From Cupriavidus consociatus (GTDB lineage Bacteria > Pseudomonadota > Gammaproteobacteria > Burkholderiales > Burkholderiaceae), in contig NZ_JAGIQA010000005.1 of assembly GCF_017814975.1 (NCBI RefSeq), positions 1 to 64,000 on the forward strand: a stretch of 64,000 bases of DNA. Direction: 5' to 3'. The notes beneath the pieces are model-generated. The model saw only the letters and a list, made by a program, of their open reading frames with translations, was not told the DNA's origin and ran no database searches. How positions within the stretch are numbered: the first letter of the stretch is position 1; the number at the start of each line of letters is the position of its first letter. Of the stretch, positions 9,057 through 18,118 are shown piece by piece. Both the position numbers and the translations under genes were made by a program.

Positions 9057-11015
9057 ATGCAGGAATCGTCGGCGACGACCTTCCCGCGATGGCTGCTGGC
9101 GCACGCCCAGCAGCGGCCGGATCATCCGGCCTATCGCGAAAAGGATCTCGGCATCTGGCAGACATACAGCTGGGCCCAGGCGGCACAGCAGGTGAGGGCG
9201 CTGGCATGTGGTCTGGCCGCACTCGGATTCAAGCGCGGCATGAACCTGGCGGTGGTGGGCGACAACCGCCCCCGCCTGTACTGGGCCATGACCGCGGCGC
9301 AGGCGCTGGGCGGCGTGCCGGTGCCGCTGTACCAGGACGCCATCGCCAACGAGATGGTCTACGTGCTCAACGATGCGGAGATCGACTTTGCCATCGTCGA
9401 GGACCAGGAGCAGGTCGACAAGCTGCTGGAAGTCGAAGCACAGCTGGCCGAGTCCGGCCGCGCCGTGCGCCACGTCATCTATGAAGACCCACGCGGCCTG
9501 CGCGACTACGAGCATCCCTCGCTGATGTCGTACGAGCGGCTGCAAGAACTGGGGCGCGAATATGACCAGGCGCATCCGGGCTTCTATGACGAAGCGATTG
9601 CCGCCGGCCAGCCTGGCGATACCGCGATCATCCTCTACACTTCCGGCACCACCGGCAAGCCCAAGGGCGTGTGCCATTCGCATGCGGGACTGATTGGCTC
9701 GGCGCGCAATGGCTGCGCGTTCGACCGCCTGACCGCGAAGGACGACGTGCTGTCGTACCTGCCGATGGCATGGGTGGGCGACAACCTGTTCTCGTATGCG
9801 CAGGCGATGGTGGCGGGCTTCACGGTGAATTGCCCGGAATCGCGCGAGACCGTGATGACCGACCTGCGCGAGATCGGCCCGACCTATTACTTCGCACCGC
9901 CGCGCATCTATGAAGGCCTCCTGACGCAGGTGATGATCCGCATGGAAGATGCGGGCTGGATCAAGCGCAAGCTGTTCCACTGGGCGATGGACGTGGCGCG
10001 CCGCTGCGGCGCGGATATCCTCGACGGGCGCCCGGTGCCTGTCATGGAGCGCGCGCGCTATGCGCTGGGCGAAGCGCTGGTCTACGGCCCGCTGCGCAAC
10101 GTGCTCGGCATGAGCCGCATCCGCGTGGGCTATACCGCGGGCGAGGCGATCGGGCCGGACCTGTTCCGCTTCTACCGCTCCATCGGCGTGAACCTGAAGC
10201 AGTTCTACGGCCAGACCGAGACCTGCGCCTACGTGTGCCTGCAGCCTGACGGCCAGGTCAAGTTCGATTCCGTGGGACCGGCCGCGCCGGGCATGGAAAT
10301 CCGCATCGCCGACAACGGCGAGGTGCTGGTGCGTGGCGTGGGCCTGCTCAAGTCCTACTACAAGCGCGACGACGCCACGCGCGAGGCCATCAACGACGAG
10401 GGCTACTTCATGACCGGCGACGCCGGCGTGATCGATGCCGACGGCCACCTGAAGATCATCGACCGCGCCAAGGACGTGGGCAAGCTCGCCGACGGCTCGA
10501 TGTTCGCTCCCAAGTACATCGAGAACAAGCTCAAGTTCTTCCCGTACATCAAGGAAGCGGTGGCCTTCGGCAACGGCCGCGACGAGGTCTGCGCCTTCAT
10601 CAACATCGACTTCGAGGCAGTGGGCAACTGGGCCGAGCGCCGCCACCTGCCGTATGCGGGCTATGTCGACCTGGCCGCCCAGCCGGACGTGATCGAGATG
10701 ATCGGCGAATGCGTGAACCAGGTGAATGCCGACCTCGCCAACGACCCCATGCTCGCCGGCTCGCAGGTCGCGCGCTTCCTGATTTTGCACAAGGAGCTGG
10801 ACCCGGACGACGACGAGCTGACGCGCACGCGCAAGGTGCGCCGCGGCTATATCGCCGAGAAATACGGGGTGCTGGTGGATGCGCTCTACGCGGGCAAGTC
10901 CGAGCAGTTCATCGAGACGCGCGTCAAGTTCGAAGACGGGCGCGAAGGCAGCGTGTCGGCCACGCTGAAGCTGGTCGATGCGAAGCGCCTGCCAGCGGCG
11001 GCGCGCGCGGCATAA
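9057..11015 (+). CDS. Long-chain acyl-CoA synthetase (AMP-forming)
   Basis: A 652-residue ANL-superfamily ligase of the FadD15-like long-chain type. It carries the P-loop YTSGTTGKPKG (about residues 195-205), the YGQTE motif (about 384-388), and the hinge/C-domain region FMTGDAG...DRAKDVGKLADGSMF. It activates a carboxylic acid to its CoA thioester with ATP. GGAGACAG precedes the ATG. It is the first gene of an operon with a complete HAAT-type ABC importer and a PaaK-like protein; the next gene starts 23 bp downstream. The substrate is unknown; the context suggests that the importer supplies the acid it activates. Confidence 0.9.
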   Translation: MQESSATTFPRWLLAHAQQRPDHPAYREKDLGIWQTYSWAQAAQQVRALACGLAALGFKRGMNLAVVGDNRPRLYWAMTAAQALGGVPVPLYQDAIANEMVYVLNDAEIDFAIVEDQEQVDKLLEVEAQLAESGRAVRHVIYEDPRGLRDYEHPSLMSYERLQELGREYDQAHPGFYDEAIAAGQPGDTAIILYTSGTTGKPKGVCHSHAGLIGSARNGCAFDRLTAKDDVLSYLPMAWVGDNLFSYAQAMVAGFTVNCPESRETVMTDLREIGPTYYFAPPRIYEGLLTQVMIRMEDAGWIKRKLFHWAMDVARRCGADILDGRPVPVMERARYALGEALVYGPLRNVLGMSRIRVGYTAGEAIGPDLFRFYRSIGVNLKQFYGQTETCAYVCLQPDGQVKFDSVGPAAPGMEIRIADNGEVLVRGVGLLKSYYKRDDATREAINDEGYFMTGDAGVIDADGHLKIIDRAKDVGKLADGSMFAPKYIENKLKFFPYIKEAVAFGNGRDEVCAFINIDFEAVGNWAERRHLPYAGYVDLAAQPDVIEMIGECVNQVNADLANDPMLAGSQVARFLILHKELDPDDDELTRTRKVRRGYIAEKYGVLVDALYAGKSEQFIETRVKFEDGREGSVSATLKLVDAKRLPAAARAA

Positions 11016-11038
11016 GAGCATAGGGCGGAGGCATCAAC

Positions 11039-12001
11039 ATGACGCAAGTGGCCTGGCAAGGTGGCGGCAAGCCTGAATGGACCGGCACCGCACGTACCGA
11101 CGCAAGCGCGGCCGGCGGCAGCGGCGCGATGGCGCCTGCGGGCCCGCTGTCCCCGGCGGGACTGGCGGACGACAGCAGCGCGCAACCCGGCACGCATCAC
11201 GCGCAGCGCACCGGCGAGCACGCCCGCACCGGCGGCGAGGTGATCCTGGACCTGCAGCATATCTCGCTGTCGTTCGGTGGCGTGAAAGCGTTGACCGACA
11301 TCTCGTTCGACGTCTGCGAGCACGAGATCCGCGCCATCATCGGCCCCAACGGCGCGGGCAAGAGTTCGATGCTGAACGTGATCAACGGCGTGTACCACCC
11401 GCAGCAGGGACGCATCGTGTTCCGCGGCGAGGAGCGCAAGCAGATGCACCCGACCGCCGCTGCGCGGCAGGGCATCGCGCGCACGTTCCAGAACATCGCG
11501 CTGTTCAAGGGCATGACGGTGCTCGACAACATCATGACCGGGCGCAACACGCAGTTCCGCACCGGGCTGTTCGCGCATGCGCTGTGGTGGGGGCCGGCAC
11601 GCAATGAAGAGATGCGCCACCGCCAGAAGGTGGAAGAGGTGATCGATTTCCTGGAGATCCAGTCGATCCGCAAGACGCCGGTGGGGCGCCTGCCGTATGG
11701 CCTGCAGAAGCGCGTGGAGCTGGCGCGTGCGCTGGCCGCCGAGCCTTCGATGCTGCTGCTCGACGAACCGATGGCCGGGATGAACGTGGAAGAGAAGCAG
11801 GACATGTGCCGCTTCATCCTCGATGTGAACCGGCAGTTCGGCACCACCATCGTGCTGATCGAGCACGACATGGGTGTGGTGATGGACATTTCGGACCGCG
11901 TGGTGGTGCTGGACTACGGCAAGAAGATCGGTGATGGGACGCCCGAGGAGGTCAAGGGCAATCCGGACGTGATCAAGGCGTATTTGGGAACATCGCACTG
12001 A
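11039..12001 (+). CDS. ABC transporter ATP-binding protein, LivG type
   Basis: A 320-residue ATPase of the hydrophobic/branched-chain amino acid transporter family. Walker A GPNGAGKSS is near residue 103-111, and Walker B LLLDEPMAG near 238-246. The LivG-specific C-terminal region (VVLDYGKKIGDGTPEEVKGNPDVIKAYLG) is present. About 67 residues of Ala/Gly/Thr-rich sequence precede the usual start (VILDLQHISLSFGG). The ATG at 11039 has GGGCGGAGGC upstream; an internal ATG at 11129 would shorten the extension. It pairs with the LivF-type subunit at 15735. Confidence 0.9.
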   Translation: MTQVAWQGGGKPEWTGTARTDASAAGGSGAMAPAGPLSPAGLADDSSAQPGTHHAQRTGEHARTGGEVILDLQHISLSFGGVKALTDISFDVCEHEIRAIIGPNGAGKSSMLNVINGVYHPQQGRIVFRGEERKQMHPTAAARQGIARTFQNIALFKGMTVLDNIMTGRNTQFRTGLFAHALWWGPARNEEMRHRQKVEEVIDFLEIQSIRKTPVGRLPYGLQKRVELARALAAEPSMLLLDEPMAGMNVEEKQDMCRFILDVNRQFGTTIVLIEHDMGVVMDISDRVVVLDYGKKIGDGTPEEVKGNPDVIKAYLGTSH

Positions 12002-12005
12002 TTGT

Positions 12006-12041
12006 TTGCTCCCCTCTCCCGCAAGCGGGAGAGGGGAGCAA
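12006..12041. repeat. REP-like hairpin, head only
   Basis: Perfect palindrome with 17-bp arms (TTGCTCCCCTCTCCCGC and its complement) around a central AA, in the gap between the LivG- and LivH-type genes. It is the simplest member of a family seen nine times in the window. Confidence 0.9.
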
Positions 12042-12084
12042 CACCAGAGCGTGAGCAATGCTGATAGGCAAGCAAAGGCAAACC

Positions 12085-12999
12085 ATGACGTTCTTCTTTG
12101 AAATCCTGCTCGGCGGCCTGCTGTCCGGCCTGATGTATTCGCTGGTGGCGCTGGGCTTCGTGCTGATCTACAAGGCCTCGGGCGTGTTCAACTTTGCCCA
12201 GGGCGCGATGGTCTACTTTGCCGCGCTGGCGGTGGTGGGTCTGATGGACAAGGGCATGCCGATGTGGGCGGCGGTGATCGGCGCCTTCGTGGTGATGATC
12301 CTGGTCGGCATGAGCACCGAGCGCTTCGTGCTGCGCAAGCTGGTCAACCAGCCGCCGATCACGCTGTTCATGGCGACCATCGGGCTGTCGTTCTTCCTGG
12401 AAGGACTGGGACCGCTTTTGTTCGGTAATGAAGTGCGCCCGATCAACCTGGGCATCGTCGACGAGCCGATCGAATCGATCCTGACCAATTTCAACATCGT
12501 CATCTCCAAGTTCGACCTTGCCGCGGCTGCCATTGCCGGCGCGCTGGTCGGATCGCTGGCGCTGTTCTTCCAGTACACCAAGGTCGGCCGCGCGCTGCGC
12601 GCGGTGGCGGATGACCATCAGGCCGCGCTGTCGCTGGGCATCCCGCTGCAGAACATCTGGGCGATCGTGTGGGGTGTGGCGGGATTTGTCGCGCTGGTGG
12701 CGGGCATGCTGTGGGGCTCGCGCAATGGCGTGCAGTTTGCGCTGACGCTGACCGCGCTGAAGGCGCTGCCGGTGCTGATCCTGGGTGGCTTTACTTCAGT
12801 ACCTGGCGCCATCGTCGGCGGGCTGATCATCGGCGCATCGGAGAAGCTGGCCGAGATCTATATCCCGCCGGTGTTCCAGTCGGTCTTCGGCGGCAATTTC
12901 GGCGGCATCGAAGGGTGGTTTCCGTATGTGTTTGCCTTGCTGTTTCTGCTGGTGCGGCCCGAGGGGCTGTTCGGCGAGAAACATATCGACCGCGTCTGA
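12085..12999 (+). CDS. Branched-chain-type ABC transporter permease, LivH type
   Basis: A 304-residue multi-spanning permease of the LivH family (LLSGLMYSLVALGFVLIYKASGVFNFAQG near the N-terminus; LILGGFTSVPGAIVGGLIIG near residues 230-250). It forms half of the membrane channel with the LivM-type protein. I prefer the ATG at 12085 since MTFFFEILLGGLLSG is the usual N-terminus; an in-frame ATG at 12058 adds nine residues. It sits 83 bp after the LivG-type gene, with the REP hairpin in the gap. Confidence 0.9.
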   Translation: MTFFFEILLGGLLSGLMYSLVALGFVLIYKASGVFNFAQGAMVYFAALAVVGLMDKGMPMWAAVIGAFVVMILVGMSTERFVLRKLVNQPPITLFMATIGLSFFLEGLGPLLFGNEVRPINLGIVDEPIESILTNFNIVISKFDLAAAAIAGALVGSLALFFQYTKVGRALRAVADDHQAALSLGIPLQNIWAIVWGVAGFVALVAGMLWGSRNGVQFALTLTALKALPVLILGGFTSVPGAIVGGLIIGASEKLAEIYIPPVFQSVFGGNFGGIEGWFPYVFALLFLLVRPEGLFGEKHIDRV

Positions 13000-13023
13000 C
13001 CGACTTCGCACAGGAGACTTGCC

Positions 13024-14100
13024 ATGTTTTATCGTGAAGCCGGCCAGTTCAAGACCAGCTACGTTGCCGACAGCCAGATCTTCCCGATCCGCCAGGACCG
13101 CATCGGCTTTGCCGTGCTGATGGCCGTGGCGTTCGTGGCGATCCCGTTCGTCGGATCGGAATACTGGTTCTCGGCCATCCTGATCCCGTTCCTGATCTTC
13201 TCGCTGGCGGCACTGGGCCTCAATATCCTGACCGGCTACGCCGGACAGCTGTCGCTCGGTACCGCGGCCTTCATGGCGGTGGGGGCCTACGCGGCCTACA
13301 ACTTCCAGTTGCGCATCGAAGGCATCCCGGTGCTGCTGTCGTTCCTGCTGGCCGGGCTGTCGGCGGCGCTGGTGGGCGTGGCGTTCGGCCTGCCTTCGCT
13401 GCGGATCAAGGGGTTCTACCTGGCGGTGGCCACGCTGGCGGCGCAGTTCTTCGTGGTGTGGGCGCTGACCAAGTTCCCCTGGTTCTCCAACAACAGCTCG
13501 TCGGGCGTGATCACGGCGCAGCGGCTGGACCTGTTCGGCATTGCCATCGATACGCCGGTGAAGAAGTACCTGTTCGTGCTGGTCATCGTCACGGTGCTCG
13601 CGCTGATCGCCAAGAACCTGGTGCGGTCGGCGACTGGCCGCGCCTGGATGTCGGTGCGCGACATGGACGTAGCGGCCGAGGTGATTGGCATCCCGCTGAT
13701 GCGCACCAAGCTGATGGCGTTTGCGGTCAGCTCGTTCTACTGCGGTGTGGCCGGCGCGCTGTATGCGTTCTGCTACCTGGGCTCGGTGGAGCCGGACGGC
13801 TTCTCGCTGGACCTGTCGTTCCGCGTGCTGTTCATGATCATCATCGGCGGCGTGGGCAGCATCCTGGGCTCGTTCCTGGGTGCGGCGTTCATCCTGCTGC
13901 TGCCGATCTTCCTGGACAACGTGCTGCCGCCGCTGGCGTCGCTGCTGCACCTTCCCTTTACCAACGCCACCGTGTCGCACATCCAGCTGATGGTGTTCGG
14001 CGGGCTGATCATCTTCTTCCTGATCGTTGAGCCGCACGGGCTGGCCCGGCTGTGGCAGATCGCCAAGGAGAAGCTGAGGTTGTGGCCGTTCCCGCACTGA
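13024..14100 (+). CDS. Branched-chain-type ABC transporter permease, LivM type
   Basis: A 358-residue LivM-family permease with about nine or ten hydrophobic spans. The family signature LNILTGYAGQLSLGTAAFMAVGAYAAY is near residues 65-90, and FRVLFMIIIGGVGSILGSFLGA near 265-285. AGGAGA lies before the ATG and the gap from the LivH-type gene is 24 bp, so the two are cotranscribed. A 94-bp gap leads to the binding-protein gene. Confidence 0.92.
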   Translation: MFYREAGQFKTSYVADSQIFPIRQDRIGFAVLMAVAFVAIPFVGSEYWFSAILIPFLIFSLAALGLNILTGYAGQLSLGTAAFMAVGAYAAYNFQLRIEGIPVLLSFLLAGLSAALVGVAFGLPSLRIKGFYLAVATLAAQFFVVWALTKFPWFSNNSSSGVITAQRLDLFGIAIDTPVKKYLFVLVIVTVLALIAKNLVRSATGRAWMSVRDMDVAAEVIGIPLMRTKLMAFAVSSFYCGVAGALYAFCYLGSVEPDGFSLDLSFRVLFMIIIGGVGSILGSFLGAAFILLLPIFLDNVLPPLASLLHLPFTNATVSHIQLMVFGGLIIFFLIVEPHGLARLWQIAKEKLRLWPFPH

Positions 14101-14194
14101 CGGAGCGGGATCCTATTGTCTGAACGCAGGTCCTGAGTGAAGTACTGAAGCCTACGCATAACGAAACGCCCCACCGAGGGCGAAGGAGACTGTC

Positions 14195-15532
14195 ATGACC
14201 AACCTGATCCGTAACGTGCAACGCGCCGCCCTGGTGGTCAGCGCCGCGGCTGCACTGCTGGCGCCGGCGGTGCCGGCACTGGCGCAAAGCAACGAGCAGT
14301 TCGTCGCGCTGCCGAGCTATCGCGTGGGGCCATATGGCGCCAACGGGCAGTCGTGGTATGGCGGCTTCATCGACTACCTCAACTACGTCAACCTGAAGGA
14401 CGGCGGCGTCAACGGCGTCAAGCTGAGCTGGGAAGAATGCGAAACCGAGTACAACAATGCCAAGGGCGTGGAGTGCTATGAGCGCCTGAAGTCGAAGAAC
14501 GCGACTACCAAGGGCACGGCGTACCACGCCATGTCCACCGGCATTTCCTATGCGCTGGTCGACAAGACCGCCGCTGACAAGGTGCCGCTGGTGATGATGG
14601 GCTACGGCCGCACCGACGCCGTGGATGGCTCGGTGTTCCCGTATGCGTTCCCGCTGGTGACCACGTACCAGATGCAGGTCTCGGCCATCGTCAAGTACCT
14701 GGCGACCAAGAGCGGCGGCTCGCTGGCCGGCAAGAAGATCGTCTACCTGTACCACGACTCGGCCTATGGCAAGGAGCCGATCGTGGCGCTGCAGGCCGAG
14801 GCCAGGCTCAACAAGTTCAACCTTGTCGAGATCCCGGTGGCGCACCCCGGCAACGAGCAGGGCGCGCAGTGGCTGAAGATCCGCCAGGAGAATCCCGACT
14901 ACGTGATCTTCTGGGGCTGGGGCGTGATGAACCAGACCGCGCTGAAGGCTGCGCAGAAGGTGGGTTTCTCGCGCGAGAAGATGATCGGCTCCTGGTGGGC
15001 GGGCTCCGAGGAAGACACGGTGCCGGCGGGTGATGCCTCCAAGGGCTACATGAGCGCGACCTGGAACGTCGCGGGCAAGAGCGTGCCTCTGATCGCCGAC
15101 ATCGAGAAGGTCGTGTACGGCGCCGGCAAGGGCAACATGCAGGACAAGGGCAAGATTGGCTCGGTGCTGTACAACCGCGGCGTTTCCGCAGCGGTGGTGA
15201 CGGTGGAAGCGGTGCGCGTGGCGCAGGCCAAGTTCGGCAAGGGCAAGGCCATGACGGGTGAGCAGATGCGCTGGGCGTTCGAGAACCTGAACCTGACCAA
15301 CGCGCGCCTGCAGCAGCTGGGTGCCACCGGCCTGCTGCCCGAGATCAAGACCAGCTGCGAGAACCACGAGGGCTCGGGCAAGGTGAAGATCCAGCAGTGG
15401 GATGGCAGCAAGTGGGTGGTGGTGTCGGACTGGATCGAGGGCAACAAGGGCCTGATCCACCCGCTGTTCAAGGCCACGGCGGCGCAGTATGCGAAGGAGA
15501 AGGGGATTACGCCGGGGTGCTCGAAGTCTTGA
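14195..15532 (+). CDS. ABC transporter periplasmic substrate-binding protein, LivK/HAAT type
   Basis: A 445-residue type I periplasmic binding protein. The signal peptide ends near VPALAQS (about residue 30), followed by the mature N-terminus beginning around NEQFVALPSYRVGPYG. The Leu/Ile/Val-binding fold is evident (GKKIVYLYHDSAYGKEPI, then NPDYVIFWGWGVMNQTALKAAQKVGF). GAAGGAGA precedes the ATG. The family covers amino acids, amides, aromatic acids and short fatty acids; linkage to two CoA-ligase-type genes argues for a carboxylic acid rather than leucine, but this is inference. Confidence 0.9.
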   Translation: MTNLIRNVQRAALVVSAAAALLAPAVPALAQSNEQFVALPSYRVGPYGANGQSWYGGFIDYLNYVNLKDGGVNGVKLSWEECETEYNNAKGVECYERLKSKNATTKGTAYHAMSTGISYALVDKTAADKVPLVMMGYGRTDAVDGSVFPYAFPLVTTYQMQVSAIVKYLATKSGGSLAGKKIVYLYHDSAYGKEPIVALQAEARLNKFNLVEIPVAHPGNEQGAQWLKIRQENPDYVIFWGWGVMNQTALKAAQKVGFSREKMIGSWWAGSEEDTVPAGDASKGYMSATWNVAGKSVPLIADIEKVVYGAGKGNMQDKGKIGSVLYNRGVSAAVVTVEAVRVAQAKFGKGKAMTGEQMRWAFENLNLTNARLQQLGATGLLPEIKTSCENHEGSGKVKIQQWDGSKWVVVSDWIEGNKGLIHPLFKATAAQYAKEKGITPGCSKS

Positions 15533-15555
15533 TGGCCCGCAACCTCCGACTGTTT

Positions 15556-15677
15556 GCTCCCCTCTTCCGCTTGCGGGAGAGGGGCCGGGGGTGAGGGCGG
15601 GCGCTGGCAGCAGGACGAACGTCAGCACTTCGTCGACGCGCCCGCCGTCACCCCAACCCTCTCCCAGAGGGAGAGGG
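15556..15677. repeat. Paired REP-like element inside the ABC operon
   Basis: Two hairpin units in opposite orientation. The left unit (15556-15597) is CTCCCCTCTTCCGC-TT-GCGGGAGAGGGG followed by GGGTGAGGG. The right, degenerate unit (15648-15677) carries TCACCCC and CCTCTCCC-AGA-GGGAGAGG. The spacer contains GGCGCTGGCA and CACTTCGTCGAC, which recur at the pair at 32078-32207. It lies between the binding-protein gene and the LivF-type gene. Confidence 0.85.
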
Positions 15678-15734
15678 AAAACCCAGTCGGGACAGTGAAA
15701 GCTCAACGCAATACCGTCACACCATACCCGCACC

Positions 15735-16550
15735 ATGAGCCTCCTATCCATCAACAACATCGAAGTCATCTACGATCACGTGATCCTGGTGCTCAAGGGC
15801 GTTTCGCTCGAAGTGCCGGAGGGGAAGATCGTGGCGTTGCTGGGCGCCAACGGCGCGGGCAAGACCACCACGCTGAAGGCGATCTCCAACCTGCTGCACG
15901 CCGAGCGCGGCGACGTGACCAAGGGCACCATCGAGTACCGCGGCGACCGCGTCGACCAGCTCACGCCCAACGACCTGGTGCGCCGTGGCGTGATCCAGGT
16001 GATGGAAGGGCGCCACTGCTTCGCGCACCTGACCATCGAGGAAAACCTGCTCACCGGCGCCTATACGCGCGGCCTGTCGCGCTCGCAGACGCGCGATGAG
16101 CTGGAGAAGATCTACAACTACTTCCCGCGCCTGAAGACGCGCCGCAAGTCGCAGGCGGGCTACACCTCCGGTGGCGAGCAGCAGATGTGCGCGATCGGCC
16201 GGGCCATGATGGCCAAGCCGGCGATGATCCTGCTCGACGAGCCGTCGATGGGCCTGGCGCCGCAGATCGTCGAGGAGATCTTCGAGATCGTGCGCGATCT
16301 GAATTCGCGCGAGAAGGTCAGCTTCCTGCTGGCAGAGCAGAACACCATGGTGGCGCTGCGCTATGCCGACTACGGCTACATCCTGGAAAACGGCCGCGTG
16401 GTGATGGACGGCGACGCCGAGTCGCTGCGCACCAACGAGGATGTGAAGGAGTTCTACCTGGGCGTGGCCGCCAACGACGCGGATGGCGGCGCCCGCAAGT
16501 CCTTCCGCGACGTGAAGAGCTATCGCCGCCGCAAGCGCTGGCTGGCCTGA
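15735..16550 (+). CDS. ABC transporter ATP-binding protein, LivF type
   Basis: A 271-residue ATPase of the LivF family. Walker A GANGAGKTTT is near residues 37-46, the signature TSGGEQQMCAIGRA near 139-152, and Walker B MILLDEPSMGLAP near 158-170. The usual LivF length is about 235; here the tail is extended by about 30 residues ending in a basic stretch (SYRRRKRWLA). It partners the LivG-type ATPase at 11039. The PaaK-like gene starts 101 bp downstream. Confidence 0.92.
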   Translation: MSLLSINNIEVIYDHVILVLKGVSLEVPEGKIVALLGANGAGKTTTLKAISNLLHAERGDVTKGTIEYRGDRVDQLTPNDLVRRGVIQVMEGRHCFAHLTIEENLLTGAYTRGLSRSQTRDELEKIYNYFPRLKTRRKSQAGYTSGGEQQMCAIGRAMMAKPAMILLDEPSMGLAPQIVEEIFEIVRDLNSREKVSFLLAEQNTMVALRYADYGYILENGRVVMDGDAESLRTNEDVKEFYLGVAANDADGGARKSFRDVKSYRRRKRWLA

Positions 16551-16651
16551 GAAGGGCGCATAGACCGGCTGCGTCCTTCTCGGACTCCTCGGACTCCTCG
16601 GACGCGCCCGACCATGAATGCAAACATTTGCCACTCACGGCAGCACTGATC

Positions 16652-17902
16652 ATGCCCGAATACTTCGATTCGCTCGAAACCCGCGCGCCGGCAGTCCGCG
16701 AGCAGGCGCTTCTTGCCGCCCTGGCACGCCAGGTGGCCCATGCGCGCGACAACGCGCCGTATTTCACCGAACTGCTGCGCGATGTGGACCCGCGCTCCCT
16801 GACGTCGCGTGAAGCGCTGGCAGCGTTGCCGGTGACGCGCAAGTCCGACCTGACCGCGCGCCAGCGCGCGCTGCCGCCGCTGGGCGGCCTCAATGCGACG
16901 CCGCTGGGCAGGCTGCGCCATGTATTCCAGTCACCCGGCCCGATCCACGAGCCCGACGGCCACGACGCCGACTGGTGGCGCACGGCCCGCGCCATGCACG
17001 CCGCGGGTTTCCGTGCCGGCGACCTGGTCTACAACACCTTTTCCTACCACTTCACGCCGGCCGGCATGATGATGGAAACCGGCGCGCACAAGCTGGGCTG
17101 CTGCGTATTTCCGGCGGGCGTCGGCCAGACCGAGTCGCAGGTGCAGGCGCTGGCCAGCCTGCAGCCGGCCGCCTACGCGGGCACGCCTTCGTTCCTGAAG
17201 CTGTTGCTGGAACGCGGCGACGAGATGGGCCTGCCATGCACAAGCCTCACGAAGGCGCTGGTCTCCGGCGAGGCGCTGCCGCCGTCATTGCGTGCGTGGT
17301 TCCAGCAACGCGGGGTGCGCGTGCAGCAGATGTACGGCAGCGCGGATCTCGGGCTGATCGCCTACGAGTCCGAGGGCGGCGATGGCTGGGTGGTGGACGA
17401 GGGCGTGCTGGTCGAGATCGTCGAGCCGGGCGGCACGCGGCCCATGCCCGAAGGCGAGACCGGCGAGGTGGTGGTGACGGTGCTGGCCAACGGCGACTAT
17501 CCGCTGATCCGCTTCGGCACCGGCGACCTGTCGGCTGTGGTGGCGGAGTCCTCGCAGCGGCCGAGCCCGTGCGGCCGCACCAATATCCGGCTCAAGGGCT
17601 GGCTGGGACGCGCGGACCAGGCGACCAAGGTTAAAGGCATGTTCGTGCATCCGGGGCAGGTGGCCGACGTATTGCGCCGCCATCCGGAGATCCGCGCGGC
17701 GCGGCTGGTGGTGACCGGCGACCCTGGCGCGGACGTGATGACGCTGCGCTGCGAGGCAACGCGCGAGGATGCGGAACTGCAGCGCGCGGTGGCCGAGTCG
17801 CTGCGCGAGGTGATGCGATTGCGCGGGGAGGTGGCGTTCGTGGCGGCGGGGTCATTGCCGCAGGACGGGAAGGTGATCGAGGATGCGCGGCGGTATGAGT
17901 GA
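16652..17902 (+). CDS. PaaK-like AMP-binding protein (degenerate phenylacetate-CoA ligase family)
   Basis: A 416-residue protein resembling phenylacetate-CoA ligases: N-terminal LLAALARQVAHARDNAPYF, central MYGSADLGLIAYE at about 228-240 (the usual place of YGxTE), PLIRFGTGDLSAV, and a C-terminal domain with MFVHPGQVADVLRRHPEI. The canonical Gly/Ser/Thr-rich P-loop expected near residue 95 is not recognisable; that region reads FQSPGPIHEPDG. The protein may activate an aromatic acid by unusual ATP contacts or may be inactive. The ATG at 16652 is the only reasonable in-frame start. It closes the acyl-CoA synthetase/ABC importer operon. Confidence 0.8.
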   Translation: MPEYFDSLETRAPAVREQALLAALARQVAHARDNAPYFTELLRDVDPRSLTSREALAALPVTRKSDLTARQRALPPLGGLNATPLGRLRHVFQSPGPIHEPDGHDADWWRTARAMHAAGFRAGDLVYNTFSYHFTPAGMMMETGAHKLGCCVFPAGVGQTESQVQALASLQPAAYAGTPSFLKLLLERGDEMGLPCTSLTKALVSGEALPPSLRAWFQQRGVRVQQMYGSADLGLIAYESEGGDGWVVDEGVLVEIVEPGGTRPMPEGETGEVVVTVLANGDYPLIRFGTGDLSAVVAESSQRPSPCGRTNIRLKGWLGRADQATKVKGMFVHPGQVADVLRRHPEIRAARLVVTGDPGADVMTLRCEATREDAELQRAVAESLREVMRLRGEVAFVAAGSLPQDGKVIEDARRYE

Positions 17903-17923
17903 AATCCGGGTGGTCGGGCTAGC

Positions 17924-18095
17924 GAACTTCGTTGATATGCCGGCCCTCACCCCCGGCCCCTCTCCCGCAAGCGGGCGAGGGGAGCAAACCGTTGGTGTAT
18001 GAGGGCTTTCGAGCTAGCCATCGCCCGCGGCATTCGCACCCCTCTCCCGCTTGCGGGAGAGGGGTGGGTGAGGGCCGGCGCATCAACGAAGTGCC
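17924..18095. repeat. Paired REP-like element with full-length outer arms
   Basis: Two complete units in inverted orientation. The left one starts ACTTCGTTGAT and runs through CCGGCCCTCACCC to the hairpin CCCCTCTCCCGC-AA-GCGGGCGAGGGG (to about 17984). The right one (about 18037-18095) has hairpin CCCCTCTCCCGC-TT-GCGGGAGAGGGG, then GGGTGAGGGCCGG and ATCAACGAAGT. The outer ends are complementary over more than 25 bp with one or two mismatches. It lies between convergent genes. Confidence 0.88.
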
Positions 18096-18118
18096 GCGCG
18101 CAAATCCACCGCACAGCC

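Noticed and set aside
8850..11021. Open frame of more than 700 codons opposite the acyl-CoA synthetase
   Set aside because: Antisense to a clear ANL-family enzyme; no recognisable domain and an Arg/His/Ala-rich composition.
12058..12084. Earlier ATG for the LivH-type permease
   Set aside because: It adds nine polar residues not seen in the family; the ATG at 12085 begins the conserved hydrophobic N-terminus.
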